Shown here: one piece after another, positions 23,466 through 34,908 of the stretch | Numbering within the stretch: position 1 is the stretch's first letter | Layout: each line of letters starts with the position of its first letter | Assembly (NCBI RefSeq): GCF_946886105.1 | Contig: NZ_CAMPHV010000049.1 | Location: forward strand, 1 to 39,493 | DNA from: an uncultured Pseudomonas sp. | Lineage (GTDB): Bacteria > Pseudomonadota > Gammaproteobacteria > Pseudomonadales > Pseudomonadaceae | Direction: 5' to 3' | Length of the DNA: 39,493 nt | Program-made: the position numbers and the translations under genes | The notes under the pieces: model-generated | What the model saw: the letters and a program-made list of their open reading frames with translations, nothing else | Told to the model about the DNA's origin: nothing | Database searches by the model: none

Positions 23466-25610
23466 TCATGCGTACTGGCGGGTACTCGACCCCGGTATTC
23501 GGGCCAACTGCGGGGGGCGCCGATTTTCGTTATGCGCTTGCCAGCGGGAGACCAGTTTTTCGAATTCGGGGTGGCTATGAGCCTGGCCGTATACCGCTTC
23601 GGTTGTAACCGGTTGTTGCGCCAGCAGGGCTAGGCGCTGGAGAGTCATATTCAGCTTGTCGATCTCGACTGTTACGTCCTTTTCGATCGCGGCTTTGGCT
23701 TGCTGGTAGTTCCAGCGCAGCTCCCAAGTCGGGATGAATTGGTTACGTGGGTCGCTATTTTTGTAGCGCGCCCAGGTACCCACCTTCCAGTTGTGTAGTT
23801 TCTTGCCGTAGGTCTGAATTTCCCCCGTCAGCCATGTTTGTTCGCGGCCGGTGAGGGTGCTGCCGCCACGCTTGAGACTTTCTTGCCAGCGCAACAGGGT
23901 GGCGTGGCATGCCGGGATATAGCCACCGAGCATTGTGTGGTCCATGACAGAAAGGCTGCTGCGCTCGGGCATATCGCTTTTCAATGCCTGGTAGTTGTGC
24001 CGGGCGCAGGTGGCCTGTTCGATGCCTGCGCAGCCTGGCTTCCAGAGTACGGAGGTCGATGGACCATCGGCCTGCGGCAACGGCATGAAATGCCATTGCT
24101 GGCCATGGTGCTGATAGTCGTCCCCGTTGAGGTTGTACAGACCTGCTAGGAATAACAGAGCCCCTACGCCAGTGGAGCCGCCAATCAAAGCGGCGGCACC
24201 CGGCCACAGGAAGGCGCCTTTAGTGTCCATCCAGGGAGCCGGCACGGTCGGGATCAGGTCGTTGTGGTTGACTATGCGGTGGTGGTTAAGCGCACTTGCG
24301 CCTTTTACGAAACCTTCGTCCCCGGCTCGCGGGGAGCCGTAGGTGTAGAGCAGGACATCTTCGGACCAATTGTTTCTTAGCCATTCGGCCATCAACAAAG
24401 CGATGGCGCCTCCCAGGCTATGGCCGCAGACCACGATTTTCTGCGTTGTATGTAAGGCGTCCAAATAGGGCACTACAAAATCTCGCACAGCTTTAAAGGA
24501 CTCATGGAAACCATGATGTGCCTGACCACTGCCTGCTTCATTCGGTACTTGAGTGGCATTAACGTCGCGTACCCAGTCGGCAATTTCCTGGGTGCCACGG
24601 GCAACAATTAATATCATCCGATCATCATGGGTAATAAAGGCCTGGGCCTCACCAAGTGTGCCGCGCAGGATATTTGCAGGCTGATGCAGAAAGTGGACTG
24701 CTTGCGGCGTACTGCGTTCCTCGCTCAAACCGGCATAGCGCTCATCGTGGGGCACAATCTCCAGCCGTTTGGAGTAGGGCACTTCCTCGGTCAGCAGGTG
24801 ATAGGGGGTGGCACCGGCAAAGTTGTCGGGTTCTGCGCAGTGCGCCAGCGTGGTGTCCAGTACATGGCCGAGGGTGCCGGGAATCAAATAGGGCGGTTTT
24901 TCTTCGCCCTTCGGGTCCTGGTCAATAGGCAGGTTGAAGGGGCCATAGGATTGCGTTGCCATCAGGGCAAACTGGTAAGCATCCAACGCATTGAATTCGT
25001 TGCTTAGGGAAAGCAGCGGCCGATAAGCGCGCAGGGCTTTGACCTCCAACACATGGTGCTGGTTGGGTGCCAGAGCAGTACCCAGTTGTTCTTTCGCCAA
25101 CCCCGCGCTCTGTTTAAGCGTGGCGGACGGGCGTGGATGCCAGGCGCTATCGCTGCGCGGTAGATGTGATATGACTTCGGCAAAGTCACTGACCTCAACC
25201 CGAAGAAATCGGCCCTTTTCTCGCGTAGCGCGCTCTTCTGCCATATAGGTTTTGCCGTCTGTACGGCGAGGGCCTGTGGGAGACTGTTCGGCGGCTACTT
25301 GCAGAGCAGTTAGTGGGAGTTTGTAGGCTTTTCTGATGGTGAGAACCTTGTACCAAGGGTCTAAATCACCAGCGTCTAGGGCCGAAATGTCGAGAACTAC
25401 AGGGCCGCAATGAACGCTCTCTACCCGTGCAAAACCATCACTATCAAGCGCCCCGTTGAACTGCTGTCCTTGGCTATCGTGCAATGTATAAGTGAGTCCG
25501 GCATAAGGTTGTCCATCGCCATGCTCGTCAACTAGGCGAAAGCTGACCCAGTGGCCTCGCAGCGGGCACTCTAGTTTTTCAACCTTGTTGGTTTTGGCCG
25601 AGTCATTCAT
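23466..25610 (-). CDS. T6SS lipase effector, class 3 lipase (Tle-like)
   Basis: The 714-residue product has an N-terminal Ig-like domain (about 18-100: VSFRLVDEHGDGQPYAGL). The alpha/beta hydrolase follows, with GHSLGG (396-401, nucleophile S398), D451 in NHNDLIPTVP, and a likely catalytic H558 in DHTMLGGYI; HH at 501-502 is an alternative. A hydrophobic stretch of about 25 residues (467-494, glycine-rich) lies within the lipase domain after D451. It should degrade phospholipids in prey. It follows vgrG copy 2, a DUF4123 adaptor and two lipoproteins, a standard Tle module. The exact Tle subfamily cannot be set here. Confidence 0.88.
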   Translation of the reverse strand: MNDSAKTNKVEKLECPLRGHWVSFRLVDEHGDGQPYAGLTYTLHDSQGQQFNGALDSDGFARVESVHCGPVVLDISALDAGDLDPWYKVLTIRKAYKLPLTALQVAAEQSPTGPRRTDGKTYMAEERATREKGRFLRVEVSDFAEVISHLPRSDSAWHPRPSATLKQSAGLAKEQLGTALAPNQHHVLEVKALRAYRPLLSLSNEFNALDAYQFALMATQSYGPFNLPIDQDPKGEEKPPYLIPGTLGHVLDTTLAHCAEPDNFAGATPYHLLTEEVPYSKRLEIVPHDERYAGLSEERSTPQAVHFLHQPANILRGTLGEAQAFITHDDRMILIVARGTQEIADWVRDVNATQVPNEAGSGQAHHGFHESFKAVRDFVVPYLDALHTTQKIVVCGHSLGGAIALLMAEWLRNNWSEDVLLYTYGSPRAGDEGFVKGASALNHHRIVNHNDLIPTVPAPWMDTKGAFLWPGAAALIGGSTGVGALLFLAGLYNLNGDDYQHHGQQWHFMPLPQADGPSTSVLWKPGCAGIEQATCARHNYQALKSDMPERSSLSVMDHTMLGGYIPACHATLLRWQESLKRGGSTLTGREQTWLTGEIQTYGKKLHNWKVGTWARYKNSDPRNQFIPTWELRWNYQQAKAAIEKDVTVEIDKLNMTLQRLALLAQQPVTTEAVYGQAHSHPEFEKLVSRWQAHNENRRPPQLARIPGSSTRQYA

Positions 25611-25616
25611 CCTTGA

Positions 25617-26468
25617 TCACTCCGTGCAGTTGGGGTAGACCGTGCATTCGCGGCCGTTCATATTGAAGGTCTTGAACACTGGAGGCTTCTGGCAATTAGG
25701 CCAGCCCGCTTTGGGTAGGCAAGGTTTCCAGCCCTCAGGGAACTTGACCCATGTGTCATCGTGAGACGGCTCTTCTTCAGGATTTACTCGGAACTCCATT
25801 TTTATGGTCTTGCCCGGTAATTCGCCTCGAATCACGGCAATCCCCATGCCGCGTCGTTTTGAAAAGTCTTCCGCGACTTGCCACTGTTCGCCGGCTGTGT
25901 GGCAGAAAAGAAGTTTTGCAATCCCGCCTTTGCGGGCCAGAGCGTTGCTGATTTGAAATAGCCAGGTACATAGCCCTCGTACCTTAAGGGTGCCATCAGC
26001 AGGAAAGGACGGGATTTGCTCAGTCCGTTGTTCATGAACTCTAAGCCCTGCACCTGATGGGTATTTGTCTAATACCGGATCGGGGCCGTAATGCCCTACG
26101 ACTTTGAAATCGACCGAAGCCAACTGCAAGGTGCAGCCCACCAGTTTGTAGCTCAGCGGTATTTTTTGCTTGATCTGCTGGGGTTGAGGGTTGCGCTCGG
26201 TTTCGAATATGGCGAAATGCCGATTGAGTTCAGTAACTTCTTTGCCAAGCCCATAGCTATAAAAGGTGCGCGTGCAGCCTTCGCGTTGGGTGGGGATGTA
26301 GGTGGCGGTGATTTTTGAAGAAAAATCAGCGGGTAATTCACCCATCAACGTAAAGTGCTCCAACCCCGGCACGGCCACATTTAGTGAACTGCATGCGCTT
26401 AGCGAGAGACCAAGCAAACTAGGCCATAAAAGTGCGCGGATAAGCTTTGCCTTAATAGGGAATATCAT
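25617..26468 (-). CDS. lipoprotein beside the lipase, candidate immunity protein
   Basis: The product is 283 residues from the ATG at 26468; an ATG 9 codons upstream is possible. The signal sequence ends in lipobox LSACSS, so it is a membrane-anchored periplasmic protein. The mature part is cysteine-rich (REGCTRTFY, LVGCTLQL, VRGLCTWLF, KLLFCHTAG, and a C-terminal cluster KPCLPKAGWPNCQ and RECTVYPNC). It ends 6 bases before the lipase start, so the two are probably translated together. Lipase effectors are usually encoded next to a lipoprotein inhibitor (Tli), which makes this the best immunity candidate. No family is recognised. Confidence 0.78.
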   Translation of the reverse strand: MIFPIKAKLIRALLWPSLLGLSLSACSSLNVAVPGLEHFTLMGELPADFSSKITATYIPTQREGCTRTFYSYGLGKEVTELNRHFAIFETERNPQPQQIKQKIPLSYKLVGCTLQLASVDFKVVGHYGPDPVLDKYPSGAGLRVHEQRTEQIPSFPADGTLKVRGLCTWLFQISNALARKGGIAKLLFCHTAGEQWQVAEDFSKRRGMGIAVIRGELPGKTIKMEFRVNPEEEPSHDDTWVKFPEGWKPCLPKAGWPNCQKPPVFKTFNMNGRECTVYPNCTE

Positions 26469-26504
26469 TCCTGATTGCTCCAGGCCGCTGGGCATGCGTA
26501 AATT

Positions 26505-26784
26505 CTAATTAAAGGCGACATAAGGAACCAATAAGGTATCGATCGAAATATCGATTGGCAGTGACGCTAATGTAATTACGGGGCATACCACCATAATCCA
26601 GCAGGCTACAGTTGCGCCGTTCACTTCTTTGCCGGTGTTATTAAGGCCTAATAGCATTAGATTACCTTGTGTTCCTTTGTAATAATCACTTTCTATAAGT
26701 GTGGCTTCGGATCTTCCGATTAAAGTTCCGCAGGCCATCAAACAAAGTGGCCACCAAGAATCCAGTGCGTATTACAGTGCTCAC
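26505..26784 (-). pseudogene. YceK/YidQ-like lipoprotein gene with a one-base frameshift
   Basis: From a GTG overlapping the stop of the adaptor gene (GTGA), the frame reads MSTVIRTGFLVATL, a signal peptide. The frame then breaks in TTTGTTTGATG. One T fewer would give LLMACGTLIGRSEATLIES, a perfect lipobox (LMAC), continuing to YYKGTQGNL and PIDISIDTLLVPYVAFN, typical of YceK/YidQ lipoproteins. As sequenced, the length is 280 bases, not a multiple of three. Either the gene is broken, the assembly has an error, or an internal ATG at 26738 gives a protein without a signal peptide. Function in the lipase module is unknown; immunity or accessory is inferred. Confidence 0.7.
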
Positions 26785-27677
26785 ACTAATTCCTCTTCTA
26801 AATATTGACTGATACTTGGCTGCACTGAATCTCCGTTGCGCAAAACTGCGCAGGCCGCCAATTCACGGCTGGTACGTGCGAAGTGCGCGTTTGGTGTTTC
26901 ACCCTTTAGGGCGGTCCACGCGGAATGATCGATAAGTACAGGTTGAAGTTGATGCTGAAGAAGAAACTGGATGCTTTCGAGCGACTGCCATTGCCAGCTT
27001 TTAGCTTTGCCAAGCTGTGCGTCCAACCAGCTACTCAGGGGCTGGGTTTCGGCCAACTGAGCGGTAGCGACTGAATGGTTCTGCCACAACCACTGCTCCA
27101 GGTTATGGCGCAGGATTTCCTGGGTGACGGCCTCTGGCTCGGCAAGCACCTGCCAAGGCTTTTCGAAGGGGGCTGGGTATAGGCCTGGGCGTGGGTTATG
27201 GATGCTTTGCCAAGTTTGACCATCCCAACATAGCGCGCTGTTTAACGGCCCCAGCAGCAAGGGGCGTTGAGTCTCGCTGAGCTCCGCAAGGTGGCGGGCG
27301 ATTACGCGGTTGTCCTGAAAGCGGTAGAGGGCGCGTTGCTCTTGCTCATCGAGCAACATGCGTTCGCGCCAGTGTTGGGCAAGGGCGGCTAGATCGATAT
27401 GTTCTGCGCTGGCCAGCCAACCCCAGTCGCCCTCAGGTGTACTGAGCAGCGTTTGCATAAGCTCTGCATCGGGGTTGTGCAAACGAACCAGCCAGGGACC
27501 GACATCCGCCATATCGGCGAACTCGGTGCCTTGGTACAGGTTGACGTAGTCCTGCATCAGGTCTGCGCTGAACAGGGCTTTGATCGGGTCCGGTTCTGCG
27601 AGGCGGTCGACGATCAGCAGCAGTTCGCGTTGTTGGGCAAGCTGGTCGGCGATCCAGTCGTGAGCTACTTCGATCAT
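26781..27677 (-). CDS. DUF4123 effector-loading adaptor (Tap/TEC)
   Basis: The 298-residue product resembles DUF4123 adaptors. It has an early strand RELLLIVDRLAEPD, an aromatic and leucine-rich centre, GPWLVRL, GDWGWLASAEH and ALYRFQDNRVIARHL, and a variable C-terminal half. These proteins bind a VgrG C-terminus and the N-terminal part of a non-VgrG toxin, and load the toxin on the spike. The ATG overlaps the vgrG copy 2 stop by 4 bases (ATGA), and the next gene's GTG overlaps this stop, so translation is coupled along the module. The likely cargo is the class 3 lipase. Confidence 0.88.
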   Translation of the reverse strand: MIEVAHDWIADQLAQQRELLLIVDRLAEPDPIKALFSADLMQDYVNLYQGTEFADMADVGPWLVRLHNPDAELMQTLLSTPEGDWGWLASAEHIDLAALAQHWRERMLLDEQEQRALYRFQDNRVIARHLAELSETQRPLLLGPLNSALCWDGQTWQSIHNPRPGLYPAPFEKPWQVLAEPEAVTQEILRHNLEQWLWQNHSVATAQLAETQPLSSWLDAQLGKAKSWQWQSLESIQFLLQHQLQPVLIDHSAWTALKGETPNAHFARTSRELAACAVLRNGDSVQPSISQYLEEELV

Positions 27678-29752
27678 GCGCGAATTTCCGTTTCACAGAG
27701 GCCTTCTCTGCACGCTTCACAAATTGGGCAGCGACTCGCACCTATCTGGCGGGCTTTACGGGCCATCTGCAGTTGGACGTTGGCCAAGGCCAACTGAGGC
27801 TTTTCACCCGCCTTATCCTTATCCGCCGCCCAAGGAATCACCGGCAGCAGAATGCCGATCCCGGTGCCCTTGCCCGGCGCGCCGCCGGAGTTCATCTTGA
27901 TGGTTGCGCCGCTGAGCGTGACGCCGCTGGGGTCGAGTTTGAGGAAGCTGCCGCCGCCTGCCGCGGTGAGTTCCATGCCGGCGTCGATCACCACTTTGCT
28001 ACCGGCGTAGTAGTGGATTTCGCTGCCGGCTTCGACGAATTGGCCGACGCCGACTTTCACGTGCTGGGTGGTGGCGACGGTGAGGTGGTCGTTGCTGCGC
28101 ACTTCGGTCTTGCGGTCGGCGTGGGTGGTGCGGTGTTCTTCGACCTGGAACTCGCTGTAGCTGTTGGCTTCGACCGTATCGTGACGCTGGTTGCCGACGC
28201 GGATTTTCTGGTCATGCTCGATGTTTTCGTCCCAGTCGCGCTCGGCGTGCAGGTAGATCTGCTCTTCGCCTTTTTTGTCCTCGATGCGCAGTTCGTTGTA
28301 ACCGCCACCGCCGGGGCTGCTCAGGGTTTTGAATACCGAGCGGGTCTTGTTCGCCGGTAGCTCGTAGGGCACCAGGTGTTCGGCGTGGTACAGGCAGCCG
28401 GTCACCAGTGGTTGGTCGGGGTCGCCTTCGAGGAAGGTCACCAGTACTTCCATGCCGACCCGCGGAATGGCGATGCCGCCATAGCGGTCGCCGGCCCAGC
28501 TGGAGGCGACGCGCAGCCAGCAACTGGTTTTGTCGTTGCCCTGGCCTTCGCGGTCCCAGTGGAACTGGACTTTCACGCGGCCGTATTGATCGCAATGGAT
28601 TTCTTCGCCTTGCGGGCCGGTGACCACGGCGGTCTGGCTGCCGAGTACCTTGGGTTTCGGGTGTTCCAGCGCCGGGCGGAAGATCACGTCCCAGGGGGTG
28701 GCGCTGAAGCGGTTGCGATAGCCCTGCTGGAAGCCGTCGCTGACGGCGGTATTGCTGGTGACCGACTCTTCCAGCACCTGCGGCTGCTTGCCCTGGTGAA
28801 AAATCTCGGTCAGCAGCCAGAGCTGGTTCCACTCCTCGCGCGGGTGGGCGTCGAGGTTGAGGTAGTGACCGCTGACCAGTAGCGGTTGATCGCTTTCGCC
28901 CTTGGCCAGCTCGTAGTCGCTGCGGTGGCGCTCCAGGTTGCGTTGGCTCAGGTGTTTGCCGCGCTCGCGTTCGACGAAACGACCGGGGTAGTCGTAGTCC
29001 TCGAGGTCCGGGGTGAATTCGCTGGTGAACGCCGCTTCCATCAGCAGGCGCGGTTTCTCGAAGTCGTAGTCGCGGCGGGTGACGCGGTTTGTGCGGGTTT
29101 CCAGGCGCAGGGCGAAGCGCTTGACCACCGGCTCGTCGGCGACCAGACCGCTGTCCTGCTGGTAGGCGGTTGGGGTGAGTTTCGGGAACACCGTCTGGTC
29201 GTCGCCGAAGACCAGCACATGGCCCTGCTCGCTGTGCTGGAAGTGGTAGTGAATGCCTTCTTCCTCACACAGGCGCTGGATAAAGTGCAGATCCGACTCG
29301 TCGTACTGCACGCAGTATTCGCGCTCGGGGTAGACCGTGGGGCCGAACTGGAAGGCGTAGGCGTTGTTCTGGATACCGTGCTCTTCGAGCACCTGGCTGA
29401 TGATCTTTTCCACCGTGAGGTGCTGGAAGATGCGCTGATTCACCCGGTGCGCCAGGTACGCCAGCTGCGGGCGCAGGGTGACGTGGTAGCGATGCAGGCG
29501 TTTGCCGGATTCGCCCTGGGCGACGCGATAGATCAAACCGTGGATACCATTGCCGCCGGGCGCGAAGGCGAGAAACGCCGGCTGGTGCAGCAGGCTTTCC
29601 AGGTCGATATCCGGGCGTTCGCTGACCAGTTCCAGCTCGAAGGCGAACGGCTGGCTGATCGCCTCGCGGCCGCTGAATTCGAGGATCTGCAGATCGTGCG
29701 CGAGGCCCTCGATACTCAGGCTGAAATGGGTCTGGTTGGCTGAATTGAACAT
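27674..29752 (-). CDS. vgrG: VgrG spike protein, copy 2 (with lipase module)
   Basis: The 692-residue product is closely similar to copy 1 through the gp27/gp5-like core. It has the same HFSLSIEGLAHDLQILEFSG start, the GEEIHCDQYGRVKVQFHWDR OB region and IEHDQKIRVGNQRHDTVEANS repeats. After the spike the tail differs: KAGEKPQLALANVQ, then a cysteine cluster RCPICEACREGLCE at the very end, where adaptor binding is expected. It lacks the repeat insert seen in copy 1. AAGGAG lies about 8 bases before the ATG. The sigma-54 activator precedes it and the DUF4123 adaptor overlaps its stop. Confidence 0.95.
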   Translation of the reverse strand: MFNSANQTHFSLSIEGLAHDLQILEFSGREAISQPFAFELELVSERPDIDLESLLHQPAFLAFAPGGNGIHGLIYRVAQGESGKRLHRYHVTLRPQLAYLAHRVNQRIFQHLTVEKIISQVLEEHGIQNNAYAFQFGPTVYPEREYCVQYDESDLHFIQRLCEEEGIHYHFQHSEQGHVLVFGDDQTVFPKLTPTAYQQDSGLVADEPVVKRFALRLETRTNRVTRRDYDFEKPRLLMEAAFTSEFTPDLEDYDYPGRFVERERGKHLSQRNLERHRSDYELAKGESDQPLLVSGHYLNLDAHPREEWNQLWLLTEIFHQGKQPQVLEESVTSNTAVSDGFQQGYRNRFSATPWDVIFRPALEHPKPKVLGSQTAVVTGPQGEEIHCDQYGRVKVQFHWDREGQGNDKTSCWLRVASSWAGDRYGGIAIPRVGMEVLVTFLEGDPDQPLVTGCLYHAEHLVPYELPANKTRSVFKTLSSPGGGGYNELRIEDKKGEEQIYLHAERDWDENIEHDQKIRVGNQRHDTVEANSYSEFQVEEHRTTHADRKTEVRSNDHLTVATTQHVKVGVGQFVEAGSEIHYYAGSKVVIDAGMELTAAGGGSFLKLDPSGVTLSGATIKMNSGGAPGKGTGIGILLPVIPWAADKDKAGEKPQLALANVQLQMARKARQIGASRCPICEACREGLCETEIRA

Positions 29753-29769
29753 GCTCTTCTCCTTAAGCC

Positions 29770-31278
<1,509 letters not shown>

Positions 31279-31288
31279 CGGCGGGACC

Positions 31289-33886
31289 TTAAGCGAACTC
31301 ACAAACCACCGTTCCTTCGCCGTCGAGAGTGGCGTGCACGCGCTGCAGGGTTTCGCCGTTAGCCATGGCGGCCAGCAGGCGGTCGACCACCAAGGGTTGC
31401 AGGTGCTGGTCGATCAGGTGGTCGATCAGACGCGCGCCGCTGTCGCTGTGGCTGCAGCGTTCGGCGAGGTTTTCCAGCAGCGCCGGGCAGTGGCTGAACT
31501 GCAATTGACGACGGGCCAGACGCTCGCCGAAACGCGCGAGCTTGAGGCCTACCAGTTCGTTCAGCACTTCGCCATTGATCGGGTAGTAGGGCACCACGCG
31601 CATACGGCCGAGCAGCGCAGGTTTGAAGTGCTGCGACAGGGTCGGGCGAATCGCCTGCTCGAGATCCTGGGCATCGGGCCGCTGGCCGCCCTGGCAGAGG
31701 CTGGCGATGCGCTCGCTGGCGAGGTTGCTGGTCATCAGGATCAGGGTGTTGCGGAAGTTGATCTCGCGCCCTTCGCCGTCGTTGGCCACGCCTTTGTCGA
31801 AGATCTGATAGAAGACGTTCATCACGTCCGGGTCGGCTTTTTCCACCTCGTCGAGTAGCACCACCGAGTAGGGCTTCTGCCTGACGGCCTCGGTGAGCAT
31901 GCCGCCCTCGCCGTAACCGACGTAGCCGGGCGGCGCACCGATCAGGCGGGAAACGGTGTGCTTCTCCTGGAATTCGGACATGTTGATGGTGGTGAGGAAG
32001 CGCTCGCCGCCGTACAGCAGGTCGGCCAGGGCCAGGGCGGTTTCGGTCTTGCCGACGCCGCTGGGGCCGACCAGCAGGAACACCCCGACCGGCGCATCGG
32101 CGCGGTTGAGGCCGGCGGCGGTGGCGCGCATCGAGCGGTCCAGGGCTTCGATGGCCTGTTCCTGGCCACGCAGACGCTGACGCAGGTCGCCTGCGAAGCT
32201 CAGCACCTTGCTATTGTGCTCGCGGGCCAACTGGCTCAGTGGAACGCCAGTCCAATGGCTGATCACTTCGGCGACCAGGCGCGGGCAGACTTCGAAGCTG
32301 ACCAGGCGCTCGTTGGCCTGGGCGCTGGCCAGTTCCACCTGGACTTCGCGCAGTTCGGCTTCCAGCTGTTGCAGGTCGGCCGCTGGCTCGGTGTTCTCTT
32401 CGGTATTGGCTGCTCGTGCGCTGGCGCATTGCTTGCGCAATTCCAGCAGACGTGTGGCGAGGTCGCGTTGAATGGCCCAGCGGGTTTCGATCTGCTCCAG
32501 CTCGGCGCGCGCTTCGCTCAGGCGTTGTTCGAGTTGATCGAGGGCGTCGCTGTCGATCTTCAGACCGGCGTCCAGGTCGCGGCCCATGGCCTCGCCCTGA
32601 CGCTCGCCCTCGGCGATTTCGCCGCGCAAACGCTCCAGCGCTTCCGGCGCGGCGGCCAGGCTGATGCGCACCCGGGCGCAGGCGGTGTCCAGCACATCGA
32701 CAGCTTTATCGGGCAGCTGGCGGCCGGCCAGGTAGCGCGCGGACAGTTCGGCGGCGGCGACCACGGCGTCGTCGCGCAAGTAGATGCCATGGCTCTCCTC
32801 ATACACCGGCGCCAGGCCGCGGAGGATGGTCACCGCCTCATCGACCGTTGGTTCGAGCAGTTGCACCGGCTGGAAGCGCCGGGCCAGGGCCGGATCCTTC
32901 TCGAAGTACTTCTTGTATTCGCTCCAGGTGGTGGCGGCGATGGTGCGCAGCTCGCCGCGGGCCAGGGCCGGTTTGAGCAGGTTGGCCGCATCGCCGCCAC
33001 CAGCCTGACCGCCGGCGCCGATCAGGGTGTGGGCTTCGTCGATAAACAGGATGATCGGCTTGGGCGAGCCTTTCACTTCATCGATCACGCCCTGCAAGCG
33101 CCGCTCGAATTCACCTTTGACGCTGGCGCCGGCCTGCAGCAGGCCGAGGTCCAAGCACAGCAGTTCGACGCCCTTGAGTGCATCCGGCACTTCGCCGGCG
33201 GCGATGCGCAGGGCCAGGCCTTCGACGATGGCGGTCTTGCCGACGCCGGCCTCGCCGACCACGATCGGGTTGCTTTTACGGCGGCGGGCGAGGATGTCGA
33301 TCATCTGACGAATCGCCGCGTCGCGGCACAGCACCGGGTCGAGTTTGCCGTCGCGGGCCTGTTGGGTGAAGTTGTGGGTGAAGCGCGACAGGTTCGACTC
33401 GCCACTCGCCGCGGTTTTGCCGGCGGCGGCCTGCGGCTGCTGGGCCATGGCGAAGTCGCGCAGGCGTTCCGGGTTGAGCTTGGCCAGCAGCGCCTGGTAA
33501 TGGCTGCCGGCGTAACGCATCGGGTTGCGCAGCAGGGCGAGGATCAGCGCGGCCTGGTCGACCTGGTTCTGACCGAGTTCCAGGTTGGCGACCAACAGGG
33601 CGTCTTGCAGCCATTGCACCAGCTCGGTGGAGAACACCGGGTTGCGCGATTCGTTGTGCTCGCCGCGCGGTTGCAGCGCGCGGGCCAGCTCGCCGGCGTC
33701 GACTTCGGCATCCTGCAGGGCGCGGCCGAGCAAGCCGTCCGGGCGCTCGAGCAGGCCGAGCAGCAGGTCTTCGACCAGAATCTTGCTTCCGCCGCGTACC
33801 ACGCAGCGCTCGGCCGCGAGTTCCAGATCGTTCTTGGTGGCGGCGTCGAGGGCCTGTACCAGCTGTTGCAGATCGACGTTGATCAT
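31289..33886 (-). CDS. clpV: ClpV (TssH) sheath-recycling AAA+ ATPase
   Basis: The product is 865 residues, the usual ClpV length. The N-domain is followed by AAA1 with GEAGVGKT (211-218) and FIDEA (281-285). A coiled middle domain spans about 410-525, and AAA2 has GPSGVGKT (607-614) and a second LLDEVEKAD. It disassembles contracted TssBC sheath by threading TssC. It follows tssG after 14 bases and precedes sfa by 10. Nothing is missing in the ATPase motifs. Confidence 0.97.
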   Translation of the reverse strand: MINVDLQQLVQALDAATKNDLELAAERCVVRGGSKILVEDLLLGLLERPDGLLGRALQDAEVDAGELARALQPRGEHNESRNPVFSTELVQWLQDALLVANLELGQNQVDQAALILALLRNPMRYAGSHYQALLAKLNPERLRDFAMAQQPQAAAGKTAASGESNLSRFTHNFTQQARDGKLDPVLCRDAAIRQMIDILARRRKSNPIVVGEAGVGKTAIVEGLALRIAAGEVPDALKGVELLCLDLGLLQAGASVKGEFERRLQGVIDEVKGSPKPIILFIDEAHTLIGAGGQAGGGDAANLLKPALARGELRTIAATTWSEYKKYFEKDPALARRFQPVQLLEPTVDEAVTILRGLAPVYEESHGIYLRDDAVVAAAELSARYLAGRQLPDKAVDVLDTACARVRISLAAAPEALERLRGEIAEGERQGEAMGRDLDAGLKIDSDALDQLEQRLSEARAELEQIETRWAIQRDLATRLLELRKQCASARAANTEENTEPAADLQQLEAELREVQVELASAQANERLVSFEVCPRLVAEVISHWTGVPLSQLAREHNSKVLSFAGDLRQRLRGQEQAIEALDRSMRATAAGLNRADAPVGVFLLVGPSGVGKTETALALADLLYGGERFLTTINMSEFQEKHTVSRLIGAPPGYVGYGEGGMLTEAVRQKPYSVVLLDEVEKADPDVMNVFYQIFDKGVANDGEGREINFRNTLILMTSNLASERIASLCQGGQRPDAQDLEQAIRPTLSQHFKPALLGRMRVVPYYPINGEVLNELVGLKLARFGERLARRQLQFSHCPALLENLAERCSHSDSGARLIDHLIDQHLQPLVVDRLLAAMANGETLQRVHATLDGEGTVVCEFA

Positions 33887-33900
33887 TGCTCTCTCTTTCC

Positions 33901-34908
33901 CTAGTGAGTTTTGCTGCCGAGGGTGACCACGCCGTCGGCGTTATCGCGCCCCAGCCAGGTGGTCCAGCCCAGCAGGCAGGGGTTGTCGGCGCCGAGGCGC
34001 AGTTCGCGAATTTCGTCCTGGCGCAGTTCCAGGCGGATGTCGTAATCCAGCGGGTCGCGCAGGGTGAAACGCACCAGCGCGCACAGCGGTTGGTAGCCGT
34101 TGCCGATCGGCAGGAATTCGTGGAAGCGCTCCCAATTGAGCTGTTGCACATGGATGCGGAATTTGCCGCCGCGGTCGCGCACGAACTCGCCGAGCACCAG
34201 GCTTTCGCCCAGTTGGCTGTTGGCCAGGCCGAGGCGGTTGCGCTGCTCGCCGAGGATTTCCACCTGGCGCTCCAGGCACTGCTCGATGTGTAGCGCGGCG
34301 TGTTTGAAGTAGTAACGCAACACCGACTCGATCAGCGCCGCAGAGTGGGCGCGCAAGCTGAGCAGGCCAAGGTAGGGCAACAGACGTTTCCAGTTCAGCT
34401 CCTGGGCTTGGCGAATGGTCGCGCCGCCGAGACCGATCAGGGCGAACAGCTGCTCGGAAAACGGGTCGGCGGCGCCACTCTGGAAGCGCGCGTGGTAACG
34501 GTATTTCTGCCAGGTGGGCAGCAACAGGCGCTGCAGGCGGTTGTTGAACAGATCGAGGAAATCCCGCGTGGGATTGCCATCGACACTGTCGCCCAGGGCC
34601 TGCTCGCCATAAAACGCCGGCAACGGCGAACCGGCACCGAACAGGCTGACCAGGTTGATGCGCAGGCTCGCGCGCATCTCGCCGTGCTCTTCGAAGAACT
34701 GCACGCGATCGATATCGCTGCCGGGAAAACCCAGGCTCGGATTGGCCTGCAGTTCCAGGCGCTGATAGAGCGCTTCCTCATCCAGTTCGGGATGGGCGGC
34801 CTGCAAGCGTTCCAGCACCAGCTGCACACCCTGGAACAGGCTGTACTCGCGGATGCCCCGACTTAAGCGGTTTAGAGCAGGGGCTGTTGCCCCATGCGCG
34901 GCGTCCAT
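33901..34908 (-). CDS. tssG: TssG baseplate protein
   Basis: The 335-residue product has the family features YSLFQGVQLVLERLQAAHP, GFPGSDIDRVQFFEEHGEMRASLRINLVSLFGAGSPLPAFYGEQ and a C-terminal WTTWLGRDN. TssG forms the core of the wedge with two TssF copies. The ATG lies inside the tssF 3' end (37-base overlap), so the two are translationally coupled. clpV follows after 14 bases. Confidence 0.95.
   Translation of the reverse strand: MDAAHGATAPALNRLSRGIREYSLFQGVQLVLERLQAAHPELDEEALYQRLELQANPSLGFPGSDIDRVQFFEEHGEMRASLRINLVSLFGAGSPLPAFYGEQALGDSVDGNPTRDFLDLFNNRLQRLLLPTWQKYRYHARFQSGAADPFSEQLFALIGLGGATIRQAQELNWKRLLPYLGLLSLRAHSAALIESVLRYYFKHAALHIEQCLERQVEILGEQRNRLGLANSQLGESLVLGEFVRDRGGKFRIHVQQLNWERFHEFLPIGNGYQPLCALVRFTLRDPLDYDIRLELRQDEIRELRLGADNPCLLGWTTWLGRDNADGVVTLGSKTH

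Noticed and set aside
31958..33904. Long plus-strand open frame opposite clpV
   Set aside because: Antisense shadow of a well-supported gene, with the same compositional signature.
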